DNA of 64,000 bases from Diaporthe sp. PMI_573 (lineage: Eukaryota > Ascomycota > Sordariomycetes > Diaporthales > Diaporthaceae). Positions 34,344-45,863 of this stretch are shown here, piece after piece (within the stretch, counting starts at the first letter, position 1; every line of letters begins with the position of its first letter). The notes beneath the pieces are model-generated. The model searched no databases. It was not told where the DNA came from and was given only the letters and a program-made list of their open reading frames with translations. The DNA lies in assembly GCA_021399435.1 (NCBI GenBank), contig JAJTUP010000002.1, positions 1,302,001-1,366,000 of the forward strand, written 5' to 3'. The position numbers and the translations under genes were made by a program.

Positions 34344-35125
34344 GGCATGGGTCTTATTGTTTCTGAGCTAGACTCGTGACAGTATACTATTCCAATATAT
34401 TGGCAGGCTACAAGTTCCGATTCGTTGCGGGTGTTTCCCCTAGCAGCCGTTTGTGCTCAACCAGCCTGCTCGAAAAGTTGCATCCCGTTGCATCGACGCT
34501 GGCGACCTCAGTTTTGATAACCGTTCCGGTTGAAGTGGTGAAGATGCTTGTTTGTTCAATGGCTTGGCTTGAAGGTTGACTGATCTGATATCAGAGACCA
34601 TTGAAGGAGCCCGTATGGGGACAATGGGGCCTACTTATGCTACTCCTAGACACAGCGTTGGGACCTCGGGGTCGAGTCCAATGTTGGCGACTGACCTTCT
34701 AACACCTGGGCAGTGTCGAATTGAGCCTCCAGAACTCGCTGGGAAGTTCACCATGAGGCCATCCCCTGAATCTAGTCCCACAATACACGAGGTCGGACTT
34801 CCTGTATGACCCCCCCTCGCAAGCCGGCTTCACTCACGCTGCCCCACGTACATTCGCAGTATCAGTTTCATTCCAACATGGTCACGGAAAAGTATCGCGA
34901 GTCGGATGATTACACCCGGCCCTTGGAATTACAAGAGCGGAAGCATTCCTTGAACATGGCACAAAGTGACTGAGTCCATCTGTATCACGGAGTCTCACTA
35001 GAGAAGCATGTATGCTAGACTCGTTGCGCTTCGGCTGTCAGTCATTTACTATAAATTGTGAGTAAATGCAAGTCCACCGAAACCACTCTCAACTTTAGAA
35101 CTGCTTATAGTTCAATAGCTCTTAC
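34344..35125. other. gap after the aldo/keto reductase
   Basis: About 780 bases. A TATAAATTG box at about 35050 precedes the coding-like stretch that begins near 35126. Otherwise nothing is recognisable. Confidence 0.4.
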
Positions 35126-35735
35126 ATGTTTCATTCGTACGAAGATGACCGCCCAGTGTGGCAATCATGAAGTTCCGCGTCGAAGACGGGGATTATGACC
35201 TCCCCAGGCCGGCCCGTATTTCAGGGGGGATCTGCCGTGTCACGAGAGTAACGCGAGTAACAAAGCTTTCTCCAAGGCCACAAGCGAGCCATGCCGCTCC
35301 GGGGACATGCTCGTCATCACCCTGCCCGGAAGTCCTCCGGACCACCAGATCGTGCTGGGGCAGGGCGCTGGATAGTGGCCGAGTGGGTATAACGCAGGGC
35401 TCCGCAAAGCTTGACTCCTCCGGACCCGTTGAATATGCTCACCGAAATTCACCATTGCCGGTGGGGGTCATGTTCGAAGTTTCGCCCAGCCCGAGACGTC
35501 AGAAGTCGGGCGGGAGCCGCTGTCTCTAAAGGATGTAGATGTCGCTGTTCAACATGTTGAAATCTTCCGAAAATACCCCGGTTTATATATCTCGGACGTC
35601 GGAACGATTGACGCTTCCGTAGTGGTTCATGTAAGTCAAACGTAACGACCTCGGATGAACATGATCGATTTACAGCGGTTGATGCTGGCTGATTCGAGCT
35701 GTGCGCGCGGAGTATCAACTGAGTCAATATGTTAA
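35126..35735 (+). CDS. possible small gene or gene relic, uncertain splicing
   Basis: Not recognised. Two stretches read in one frame with strong coding character: 35208-35372 (contains SGDMLVITLPGSPPDHQIVL) and 35481-35630 (contains LSLKDVDVAVQHVEIFRKYP and GLYISDVGTIDASVVVH, ending exactly at a GTAAGT donor). In-frame stops lie at 35196, 35373, 35412 and 35430. A model with exons 35126-35155, 35208-35374, 35480-35630 and 35676-35735 removes them and gives 135 residues, but its first two donors (GTGTGG, GTGGCC) are poor. The alternative is a decayed gene in which TGA and TAG arose from CGA and CAG by C-to-T change. A TATA box lies about 75 bp upstream. I cannot decide between the two. Confidence 0.35.
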
Positions 35736-35984
35736 GTAAGGGGATATCAGGACGCACTGAGTGTTCTGAACCAAGATCTTCAATGTTCCTTACGATTTTC
35801 GATTCATAAGAGGAAGTGCCATGGGGAGAGCTCACGTAGTCTGAGATGGCTATTTGTTTGACTCTTTCGAATGTCCTTCTGGCTGACTGGTTCATGCGGT
35901 CGAGATGCCAGAAAGCGAAGCCCTAGTCCCTCGGTGATTTCGCAGCCTTGCTCTTCCCCTTCACAGTTGCATCTATTTCACGAA

Positions 35985-36182
35985 ATGAATAAGAAGTACT
36001 TGACCTACATGGGCATGAAGCACACGTGTAGGGACTGGGACGGATTCTATGAGTGGGCTAAGCGGCACCAGAGCCAGCGGGACCATGACAGGACCAAGTA
36101 CGTGCCCGGGAGCCCGGACTGGGAGGACACGAAGGCAGGGGTGAAATGGATGAAGCATATACCCGGCGATTTCGAGGAGTAG
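35985..36182 (+). CDS. coding-like ORF or 3' exon, 65 residues
   Basis: Not recognised. From the ATG at 35985, 65 codons with strong C/G third-position bias end at 36182: MNKKYLTYMGMKHTCRDWDG, then a highly charged part, KRHQSQRDHDRTKYV, and WEDTKAGVKWMKHIPG. The frame is open further upstream to an ATG at 35871 (103 codons), but codon bias stops near 35970, just after a TTCACAG acceptor. So this may be the last exon of a longer gene, perhaps the one beginning near 35126, or a free-standing small ORF. It has no signal peptide or membrane segment. Confidence 0.4.
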   Translation: MNKKYLTYMGMKHTCRDWDGFYEWAKRHQSQRDHDRTKYVPGSPDWEDTKAGVKWMKHIPGDFEE

Positions 36183-37106
36183 ACATAGAATAGGCCAATG
36201 GCAGCTGTTATAGATTGTTGAAGTTTCTCTGTTGCCAGACACAATAAGTGACAGTGGCATTTTATATCGCTGTACTGGATGAAAATATACGACTGGCTCA
36301 TGGCTTGGGAACTCGTAGAGTATAGCTTTAAGGAGGTTATTCCCTTGGAGGTCATCCCGTGAAGGGTTTGCCTACAGGAGATTACTACGCAGGGGAGTGT
36401 TCACTTGAAGATTGTGCCACAGGAGGTTGTCCCATATGAGGTTGTCACATAGGACGTTGTTCCATAGGAATCCATTCGATTGGAGGTTATGCCATAGGAG
36501 AACAACGTATAGGAGTCTATTTGTTAGGTCATTCTACACAAGGTTATTTTACAGGAGGTACTTCGATAGGAGGTTATTTTATGAAAGATTAGGCCGTATC
36601 CAAGTACATGCAGTCCACTACCTAGTGTAGATACTGTGGCCACGTAGTAGATACCTGAGCAGAGCTTGTAGACTCCAAGACTTCAGAGGTTTGTGGGCTG
36701 ATAATGTTACGCCAAGATTGTAAAAGTCCGGAATAGCCTATGACAGGCACTGCAGCATACAATAATACCCTGATTTTGATCAAGTACAGACGTTGTACAG
36801 ACGTTGAACAGACTTGAGCTGAGTGCGGTCGCCAAAATGCAGCCCACCGAATAAGCTTCTGGCCCCTGCACAGTGCCCTGAGCGCGCACAGGCCAGAGCT
36901 TGCAGGGGTCCACGACAGCAGGAGAAGATCCCATTAAACGGGTCGCTCTAAAGTGGATTCAGTCTAGTCAGTGACAACTTGGCCGTCATCACAGAAGCAT
37001 GTCCAATCTTCCTTATCCTGAACTCCCCGTAACTCACATGCGCCACGACACTCGAATATCTCGACCACACAAGTACCTTTCCGGTGGCGATTGACAAGTC
37101 GTAATC
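36183..37106. other. gap containing the largest 15-bp repeat array
   Basis: About 920 bases between the coding-like ORF and TFB5. Its left half is the 36330-36592 array. From 36600 to 37106 I see only non-coding sequence and the TFB5 upstream region. Confidence 0.5.
36330..36592 (+). repeat. 15-bp minisatellite array, locus 2 (largest)
   Basis: About 17 consecutive degenerate units, nearly all exactly 15 bp, such as CAGGAGGTTGTCCCA, TATGAGGTTGTCACA, TAGGACGTTGTTCCA and TTGGAGGTTATGCCA. The consensus is TAGGAGGTTATCCCA. The unit boundary after CCA is kept even where the core has drifted, which shows an ancient tandem origin. Confidence 0.88.
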
Positions 37107-37417
37107 ATGCCAGCACGCGCTATCAGAGGTAAGCATCCCTGGACCCTCTTGTCCCTTCCGAGACGAGGGAAAAGAGATGAAGCCAACGTCAGTCCAACGC
37201 GCCCCCTACAGGTGTCCTGGTCGAGTGCGACCCGTCGATCAAGTCCATCATCGTCAACATCGACACCAAGAGCGGCCACGAGTACATAATCGACGACTTG
37301 GATGACGAGCACGTCGTGATCAAGGAAACGATGCTGCAGAAGCTCAAGCAGACGTTGGAGGACCGCCTGAGAGAGACGACCCAGCAGCACGGCGGTGACG
37401 AGTCTGGTTCCGAGTGA
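37107..37417 (+). CDS. TFB5: TFIIH subunit Tfb5 (TTDA/GTF2H5)
   Basis: The smallest subunit of general transcription and DNA-repair factor TFIIH; it binds Tfb2 and stabilises the complex for nucleotide excision repair. Two exons, 37107-37128 and 37212-37417, flank a GTAAGC intron and encode 75 residues, matching the family size of about 70. The first exon holds only MPARAIR. The product continues GVLVECDPSIKSIIVNIDTK, EYIIDDLDDEHVVIKETMLQ and KLKQTLEDRL, the full Tfb5 signature, and ends in a short acidic tail. It ends 260 bp from the convergent dienoyl-CoA isomerase gene. Confidence 0.95.
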
Positions 37418-37677
37418 TGCGCGCGCGCGTCTGGCTTACGGATTACACGATCACCCAATTCTCTGTCGGGGATATTTGGCGCCTGCTTAATGCCGTACGA
37501 ATACCTACGGACACGCGTCGCCTGCAACCTTTGCGCCACGTGCGCGATGTTTTCGGGATGAGGTTGATGGCCGAGGCAGAACAGTCACGATGGGATAGCT
37601 GGAGCAATAGTCAGGCGTCAGGCTGGGTAGAAGATATTTACAAGTCCTGGGGAGGGACGGATCACAATGATCTATGT

Positions 37678-38747
37678 CTATAGCTTCTCGAACGTCGGCT
37701 TCCTCTTCTGCATGCCAGACAGAAGCGCGGAGGAGACGTCGTTTGACTGGAGCATGGCCGAGTTCCAGACAGCGGTGTACCGCAGGCCTGCAAAAGCAAG
37801 ACGTCAGCTGATCCTGTCCAAGGGAGGGCGGGGCAACAGGGGCTGGAGGCAGAATAGACCTACTCTCGTCCACACTGTGATCCCTGGCGTGATTGAGCAG
37901 CTCCTTGGTGCCCTGCACGGCGACGGGGCTCTTGCCGGCCACGATGGCGGCCTTTTCCAGACCAGCGGCGACGGCGGCGGCCTTGCTCTCGTGCACCTCG
38001 CTCACGAAGCCGACCCGCAGCGCCTCGGCGGCGTCAAAGAAGCGCGCCGACAGGCACACGTCCTTGACCCACGAGGAGGACCCCACCGCCTTGGGCAGCC
38101 TCGACAGCGTCCCGATGTCCGCCGCCAGCCCGATGTCGACCTCCTTGACGGCCAGGCGCGTGTCGGCCGAACAGAGCCGCACGTCGGCGCAGCACGACAG
38201 GTCGATGGCAAGGCCTATGGATATGCCGTGGAGGATGCAGATCACAGCTGTAGGTGCGCGTACGCTGCGGCTCAGCCTTTTGTTTTTTTATATCCCGAAA
38301 TCCCACGTCCTAGGATACCATGCCCTGAAAGGGAGTGGGAGGAGGGGGGGACGCAATTCGTAACTCACGCTTCTCACACTTCTCCACGGCGGTGATGCAC
38401 TCCTGGAACTCGTAGACGTGCCGGCGCATCTTGGTAGCGGTCCTGGCGCCATCGACATCGCTGTTGGCGCCCTGGACGGCGGAATCGCTCTCGGCAGCGG
38501 CCTGGACGTCCAGCCCCGTGGTAAAAGCCCTGTCGCCGGCGCCTGTGAGCACGATGGCGCGGACGTCCGGGTCGACGGACAGCTGGTTGAAGATGGAGCG
38601 CAGCTCGAGCCACATGGCCTGGATGAAGGAGTTGAGCTTGCGCGGCCGGTTGATCTCGACGTGTGCCACGTAGGCAGCCGGGCTGGTGATGTTGAAGTAT
38701 TCATAATTCTTGTAGGCCTCGATGGCCCTTGCTGGCTGGGCGGCCAT
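37678..38747 (-). CDS. delta(3,5)-delta(2,4)-dienoyl-CoA isomerase (ECH1-like)
   Basis: A crotonase-fold enzyme of unsaturated fatty-acid beta-oxidation that moves conjugated double bonds of 3,5-dienoyl-CoA to 2,4-dienoyl-CoA. Three exons, 38747-38369, 38247-37864 and 37787-37678, give 290 residues. The frame is open upstream, but 38747 is the first ATG. Asp142, Glu162 and Asp170 (in GLAIDLSCC and VKEVDIGLAADIGTLSRLPK) match the catalytic Asp176, Glu196 and Asp204 of rat ECH1 with identical spacing, which favours the isomerase over a plain enoyl-CoA hydratase. The oxyanion-hole segments are DRAFTTGLDV and LHGISIGLAI. The C-terminus, KRKPTFEKL, is conserved in fungal members as I recall them but is not a standard PTS1, and no mitochondrial presequence is obvious, so location is unclear. 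Confidence 0.9.
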
Positions 38748-41502
38748 GGCTGTGATGCTGTGTCGTGTGCGGCTTGGGCAGGGGCGAGTATTTGTGTATA
38801 CGGAGAAGTGGTACAATCGGAACTTGCAAAAGGCTACTGATTCGTGAGTGAGCTTCGTTGTCTGTTTGATTGTTTACGTTCCCAGCCTTTCGAATGTGTG
38901 GACTGTGTGGTGGGTTGTCGGCATGGAGTTGTGTTCGCGGCTATCAGAGTTGCCGAGGCATCTTTTTGGACAGCCTGCCAAGACCTGGGGGTCAAGTACA
39001 GGCATTAAGCAAGGTTCACTTCACTGTTCAGTTCGAATAGGCTATGCTATCTACCTACACCTTGGACGAATATCGTGCGAGCCGATTGCTTGCAGGTCGG
39101 AATGTGCAACGTTCTTCACATTACTCAGAGATCTATCATATGATCTTGCCTCTCACCTCAGACCTACGCCACCGAGGACAACAGACACATATGCGGAGTA
39201 TCTGACTTGGGTAGCCTCCCATGTGAAATCTTGGGGCCGCCCCGGGCTGCAACCCTCCCTGGTGCCGTCCGTGGACTCGTGAGCACTTGGCAGTGATGTC
39301 AGCTCACCGAGTCGCTCGAGAAATTTACTTTTTTGCTCGCCAAAGCATCCAGGACGCTGCCGTGCTCCCGTGGGCGGGTGACACAGCATCTGCCTCATCT
39401 CACTTGACAAGGCGTTCTGCTGCGCCTGGTGCTACCTCGAGGGCCCCTTCGTTATTTGTTCTGATTGCTGGGCCCTCAGGTTGATGAGTGAGGGTGAGGA
39501 CTGAGATGAGTGAGGGCGGGATTGAGGACCAGCCTCTATACAGAGCAATGACACGCGGTACACACGGTACACACAGACAGGCACAGTTGTCCACTACGTA
39601 GTCACCCTGCAGCGTCAGAATGTACCGTAGGATCGCCGGGGCCCTTGTTCTGGGCCTCGCTATCCGCTTTCCTCTTTCTAAATAAAGGTCAGGGTATCCC
39701 CAGCCAGATTCACTCCTCCATCCTTGCCTGGGCGGCTGTCCGATCTAGGCCGTGGTCTGGTTCACTACCCCGACGGTGGACTTGCAGATTGGCATCAACC
39801 TACATAGTATGATTCCAGATGACTTCTAATTATCAGCCAACTGCTCGTGAGGTTCGACAGGAATGGGGCATCTGTGGATGGTGTCACCCAGGTCTCAAAT
39901 AGAAGGGCATCCCACACAGAGGTAGCGTTACCTTGGCCCATCCAAACCAATACAACGGGTAAAGCGTTATTGACGAATGCGACCAACTGCCATCTGAGAA
40001 AAGGACACGCTAATGTCGACCTCGCCTGAAATAACGGCTCCCACTGTACTCCCTCGTGCTCCTCTCCCCCAGCCACTGGGCGAGACGGATTGCTCGTTCC
40101 GTCCAACGGAGCATTGCCTGCATTCTTACCACCAAGTTGCATGTACTGGTTGAGTGGTCTACCAGTAGGCTGTCAGTGAACACCGGTGCAGTGGACCGAC
40201 TACCTAGATCTGGAAGTTGTTCAGTTGCCACCCTGGTCCGCCTGGTCTCTTCTGGGCTGGTCTGCGGGGCGGGGCCGGGTGGCGATAAGAGGTGGGCGGC
40301 CGTGTTGTCTCCGTCAGCCAGAGTGCTGCTCGTAGAGTGCCCTCGTCCCGGTGAATCAACAATTTACAGGGGGCGGGGATAGAGACAAAGTTCGGACGAA
40401 GGCGTAATGCGTATAAAGGAAGCAAGCAAGAACTGACCGACATAGATGTGCGTGCGCTTGTGTGACTTGCAGGGCCATGTGAAATCCATCGGCATCCGTC
40501 TGCAGACTAGCGAAGGGAAGGGCAAGCAAAAGAAAAAGTGGAGACTTTTGTTGTTCCAGCGTCAAGAACTGCGTTGCGTATCCGCATCCGCAATAGCATC
40601 CCGCCTGGGCCGTCAGCCCCATAGGATAATCCTCAGTCTAATGATGAACTCGAGCCGATCCATCTGTCGAATCTGAGCTGGTCTGAGCTGTGCCGCACGG
40701 GAATCCTCCTCCTGCTGCTCTAATTATTGCACTCAAAGGGGGGCCGAGACTGGCCTTTGCTTTTCCTAGCTCAATCACGGCTTTTTTTTCCTTCTCTCCC
40801 TCTCCTGTGAGATTCTGCCGTCTCACTGCCACCCTCGCAAGGCACGACTCCATTCCTGGCGAGTCCTCAACTCGGGCTTGAGTCGGCTCGCCCCCAACAA
40901 CTGCAACTAGACTCCCAAGTCGAAGATCCCCATTTTCAGGGATCCCAATCTCTCTCAGATTATTACGGCCTGCTCTACCGTCCAAGCCGCCGGGCTCGTG
41001 CCTCTTTTTCCCTGGACCATTTCCTCCACTACTTTTTGTTACCAGACCAAACAGCAAACAGCCTGCTGTTAGCCATCCCTTCTGCCCGCTAATTAACCAC
41101 CCTTGTGGCCTGGTCTTCGGACGACCTCGACGACTGACCCCCAACTCCTACTCGAGCCCATCCCATCACATCACATCATCAACCTCCGTCCCGCCCCATT
41201 TCTCCCACACCCCCGGCGCCGAACAACCCTTTTTCAGCCACAGCCACAGCCGTCGCGTCCGTCTCGTTCCCCCCCTCCTCGTTCCCGTCCTCGTTTCCAA
41301 ACAACCTTCAACCAGCAACAAACAACAACAACAATACCCCTATGTCTTGCCGCCACTGACGCCTTCGAGTGGCCACGGACCCTTGATCCGCCCCCCTCTC
41401 CCCGTTCCAGAGCGCCAGCGCGAGCCACGACGACTTCTTCCCGGGGACCAGGGAGGCTAAGGCGAACCCCTCAGAGGCCCAACAACGCGCAGCGCATCCA
41501 CG
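38748..41502. other. 2.7-kb gap before the BOI-type gene
   Basis: No supported gene. The first 100 bases are the isomerase promoter. The last 400 bases before 41503 are very rich in pyrimidines and CA, typical of a long fungal 5' leader. ORFs of up to 168 codons on the minus strand (40638-41144) lie opposite that leader and lack coding character. Confidence 0.5.
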
Positions 41503-44500
41503 ATGGCGACATCGGCAGTAAGGCCCGAGGTGGGCGATATCCTGCTCGTCATCCGTAAGTGCTGGACCCTCTTGTCCCCAACAAACCATCCCAATCTGTC
41601 ATGAGATGAGCTGTGGGTTTCGGCTCTGGGGTCGGGAGAGGGGGTCTTGGTCAGTGTTGACCACCGGGAATTGGCCGCGCACCCTGCAGCGCACCAAGCG
41701 AGACCAGGCGAGGCGCGCAATTCCTCCCTCGCCCTCGGTCGATTTCCCACCTCCTCTCGCATACCGCCACCCGGGGATGCGCGACTGATTGACAGGACGA
41801 CTCAATTTCCGTGGGCTAACTTATCTGATGCGCACCACTTTACAGATGACTTCACTGCCCGAAGCTCCGATGAGCTGACCCTGGCAAAGGGTGACCGCGT
41901 CGAATTGGTCGAGAGGGACGACGAGTTTGGCGATGGGTGGTTCCTGGGCAAACACCTGGTTAACGGCAACAGTGGTCTGTTCCCAGAAGGTACGTCCAGC
42001 CCTCTGTCTTGTCGCGTCGCCCCTTCCCTCGCCTGACCTGAACAAGAGGGGGGGGGGGCAAAAGACGGGGAATACATGGGGGTGGGTTGCTGTGTCTGTG
42101 ACTGTCAACAGCAACCTTCAACCATATCACCCGGCCCCGCATCGCCCACCGTTCGCTGTTGCTTCCTATCGCCCCAGTATTTTGGTGTTGCTGACCACCG
42201 GCCTTCTCCAGTCTACACACGCCCGGCTCCTAGCAATAGCAACAGCGCCGTCAAGTCCGCTCCGAACGCAGCTTCGACGCCTGCCTCACAGCCGCAGCCG
42301 CAGCCGCAACCACAGGCCCCGCCTGCTGAGCCTGCCGAGTCTCCTACCCCGGTGCAGGCCATATTGCCGCCACAGCCAGCTGCCCCAGTGGCCGAGCCAG
42401 CACGACCTGCACTATCACCGCCCGCCGACCTGAAGCCCGAGGGCACCCCGGTGACGCTGCCGTTGGCTTCCTCCAGTGCCCCCAATACAGCCACCATCCC
42501 GTCCAAGAGTCCTCCAGTCTCGGCCGGCATAGGATCGTTCTCGCGCTTCAGCCAGGGTCAGGACAACCACGTCCTGCACGAGACCCTCAACGTGATTGAC
42601 GAGCATATTGACGACCTTCGATCCACCCCAAGACATGGCAGTGTCTCGCGGCACGCCAACGACTCTGGAAGCGAATACAGCTCGAATATAGACCACCGGT
42701 TGTCCTACATAGCAGGCGAAGAGACAGACGAGGAGGAGGAAGGTGCACACTCTCGTTCCGAGGTCGAGTCTTGGTCACCGGACGAGGTTGCGGAGTATCT
42801 CTTCACCTCGGGGGTCGAGAAGCACCATTGCGAGGTATTCCGGGATCAGGAGATTACTGGAGAGGTGCTTTTGGGTATGGATCAAACGTCGCTCTTCATC
42901 AAGGCCTTCGACCTCGGCTCCGTCGGTCGGAGGCTGAAGACTTGGCAGAAGGTCAAGGCATTACAAGACGAGGTCAATGGAATCTTCACACGACCAACAA
43001 CTCAGACCTACGGCAGTGAAGCAGGGTCGGATGTTGGCAGGCGGACCAGGAGCAGGAACAACACCATTACCTCTATAAGCAGGCTCCCCCCGATCGACGA
43101 CCGGCCCATGTCGCAACAGAAACGAAGGTCAGTCGCAACGACACCCAAGCTCGAGCCTGCGGGCATGCCAGGATCTCCTGTGTCACCGAGAACACTCCTT
43201 GATAGCCCTTCCCGCCCGAACCACGAGAAGCGTCCTTCAGCCGCATCGATCCGCGATCTGCATCACTCTAGGAGACATTCGTCGACGGATTTCCGGCTCC
43301 CAGGGATGAGCATCAGCAGCGCTAGTCCTGCGCCAAAACTGATGCCCAGCGGGACATTCCCTATACAAGAGGCGGCCCATAAGAAGCAGCCGTCATTCGA
43401 CCGAAACTGGACACTGGGAGGCGCTGCGGTTACCAGGCCTGTCTCCGGCTCTAACTTCCTCTCCCCCGAGAATGAGTTGCAGGATTCTGCTGTGGACCTC
43501 GACCGCGGCTACTTCTCTAGTGCAGAAGGCAGCAATAGGAACCGAAACGTGCTTAAGAAGCGCGACAGCACTGCGTCACATTCACGCAACACCAGCTACA
43601 CGGAAGAGCAGAGGGTCAGGAGTGCGACCACCATGGCCCGCCACTCCAGGTTTGGTAGCATTGGTTCAATACGGGGCGAGCCGCTGTCGCCTGCAGCTCA
43701 GAAGTACTACGGCGCGCCGGCTGCGAATGGGACCCATAGAAGGACCCTTTCGACGAACACGACCGAGTCCTTGCGGCCTGCGGTGCCAGCTAAGGACAGC
43801 CCTCCGACAGTCACGAAGCTTGATACCACGTCTGTTGACAACCTGCGCCCCTCGCCGTCTCTGCCGGTATCACCAGCTCACCGCCAAGCCCTGGCCAACG
43901 ATCTCATGCAGAAACCAGCGAAGGCACCTGGGTCCAGAGCCATATCGGACGCGGTGACGGGACAGGAGCGCGCCAAGATTGCGCCGGCTCTCGACTCGCC
44001 GCTACGGGACTCACCGATGCAGTCTCCCTCTAGGACAGGGTCTAGCACGCCTTCAGTGGGGCCGAGCCTCGAGCTAGAGTCTCCTGATGTCTCGAAGAGT
44101 CCAGGAACCCTGGCCTCAACAGGCAGTCGCGGTAACAAAAAGAAGAGCAAGAAAGAAACAAGTGCATACACGCGTGGATTGCTGAAGGTCAGCCCGCGTG
44201 ATGCGATGGTGGACGCAGACTACAGCGGCTGGATGAAGAAGAAGAGTAATGGTCTCATGACAACTTGGAAGCCGAGATTGTTTGTCCTCAAGGGCAGACG
44301 TCTCGCATACTACTACTCGGAGGACGACGAGCAGGAAAAGGGTCTCATCGATATATCCTTCCACAGGGTCCTGCCAGCTGACAACGAGAGGCTGACGGGG
44401 CTCCATGCAACACTCACCGGAGCATCGAACTCGCCCGCAGTACCCGTCAACAGCAACGTGCGCACAATAGCTGCCACGGAGGCTGACGCGGATCCGACGG

Positions 44501-44985
44501 CAGCGTCCGATTCCATCTTCATTTTCAAACTGGTTCCTCCAAGGGCCGGTCTTTCTCGTGCTGTGAATTTCACAAAACCCACGGTTCACTACTTTGCTGT
44601 ACCAAACATCAAGCAAGGCCGGCTCTGGATGGCGGCTCTTATGAAAGCAACCATCGACAGAGACGATAACCAGCCGATTGTCACCAGTTACCAGCAAAAG
44701 ACCATCTCACTCGCAAAGGCGCGCCAAATGCGCCACAGACCGCCTGCGCTGATGAACCTGGACGAGAAGATGGAGGCCGGTGAAGATGAGTCGCCAGACC
44801 CTAGCAAGAGCATAGACGGTGGCGGTCTGGGTATCTACAATGGGAATGGAAACGGGGAGGACAGTGCAGTGGCCGGGCTCGAAAAGCTTGGTCTCTCCAA
44901 GGTGGAGAGCGTCGGAAGCAGGCGAGCGTTCCCCTTTATCGGAAACGGAGAGGTCTCGCCGGCGAACTTGCCGCAAAGCGCATGA
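41503..44985 (+). CDS. BOI2: SH3-SAM-PH polarity protein (Boi1/Boi2 type)
   Basis: A cortical scaffold of polarised growth; yeast Boi1/2 bind Bem1 and Cdc42-GTP and promote exocyst-dependent fusion at the growing tip. Exons 41503-41554, 41846-41989 and 42212-44985 give 989 residues. An SH3 domain at residues 11-67 reads VIHDFTARSSDELTLAKGDR then DDEFGDGWFLGKHLVNGNSG; it is split by a 291-nt intron after VI. A Pro/Gln/Ala-rich linker follows. A SAM domain lies at about 250-318 (WSPDEVAEYLFTSGVEKHHC). A long Ser/Pro-rich region with many SP sites follows. A PH domain at about 730-890 reads YSGWMKKKSNGLMTTWKPRL then FVLKGRRLAYYYSEDDEQEK, with an insertion before PTVHYFAVPNIKQGRLWMAA. The order SH3-SAM-PH is specific to this family. 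Filamentous fungi usually carry one such gene. Confidence 0.93.
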
Positions 44986-45863
44986 GCGGCGCGAGGTGAC
45001 GACACAAAAACATGATGGTGATTGATGACGGGGTCCCCGGGCAAACTTCTCCTTCTCAACCTTTCTTCACATTGGTCCAACGGAGACCTTACCCCCGGAT
45101 ACCCCCCTTTCTACTACTTACACTACCCATATACCCCCTTCGTTAATCTCTCTTCTATTGGAACTGTATCTTACATTTATCTGACGTGATTGTGCTTGCG
45201 GGCAATACGTCGTTTATTTTTGAACAACAGATCGGGAGCGTCTGGTAGTTAAGGGGCTTGAGGAGGGGCTTTCTTCCTGTGAAGAGGGAGCCCTCGCGGA
45301 CGGGGAAACACACAGAGCTTCGCCGTTGCAGTTTTCATTTTAGCGGTGAGACGCCGTGATTTGGGTGTATGTTCGAGAAGGCTCGAGATAGGGGCCACGG
45401 AGGCATGAGCATAAGGGAAGCTTGGGCGTTGGGGGGGGATGTCTTAGAGTAGGGTCCTGCGCCAGGTTAGTCGATCCTGATGCAATATAAGAAGTGTTGA
45501 TCGTGGTGAAAGCGATGTGTGCCGTTCCTATGCTTGTGCTGTGGGTTACTCTGGCGGAGAAGCGTGGTATTCCTGCCTGGTTCTGGGAAGAAGCCAACCT
45601 CGCCTGACGTCAAGGTCCAGCTCATCGCGTACCAAACTTCCTCACAGCCAGTCTTTCGTCCCAGCTTACTACCTAGGTACCTAGGTAATCAGGAGCACAT
45701 TTAACAGGCGACAAGTCAAGACTGAGTGACTGGACTCATGTCTTGATTCACTTGTTGTGTCGGGGCCTACTTAAGCACAACAATCCTGCCCGCAACGATC
45801 TTGCCCACAACGACACAATCAACTGTGTCAATCCATCATCGGGACAAGAAACACATCCTCACG
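44986..45863. other. gap between BOI-type and secreted-protein genes
   Basis: About 880 bases, containing the BOI-type 3' end and the promoter of the secreted protein. An 18-bp palindrome is at 45670-45687. No other feature. Confidence 0.5.
45670..45687. repeat. 18-bp palindrome TACCTAGGTACCTAGGTA
   Basis: A perfect inverted repeat of TACCTAGG units about 180 bp before the start codon of the secreted protein. It shares its core with the palindrome at 27218-27237. Confidence 0.8.

Noticed and set aside
37667..38395. 242-codon plus-strand ORF
   Set aside because: Antisense to the dienoyl-CoA isomerase gene, which has complete catalytic motifs and introns.
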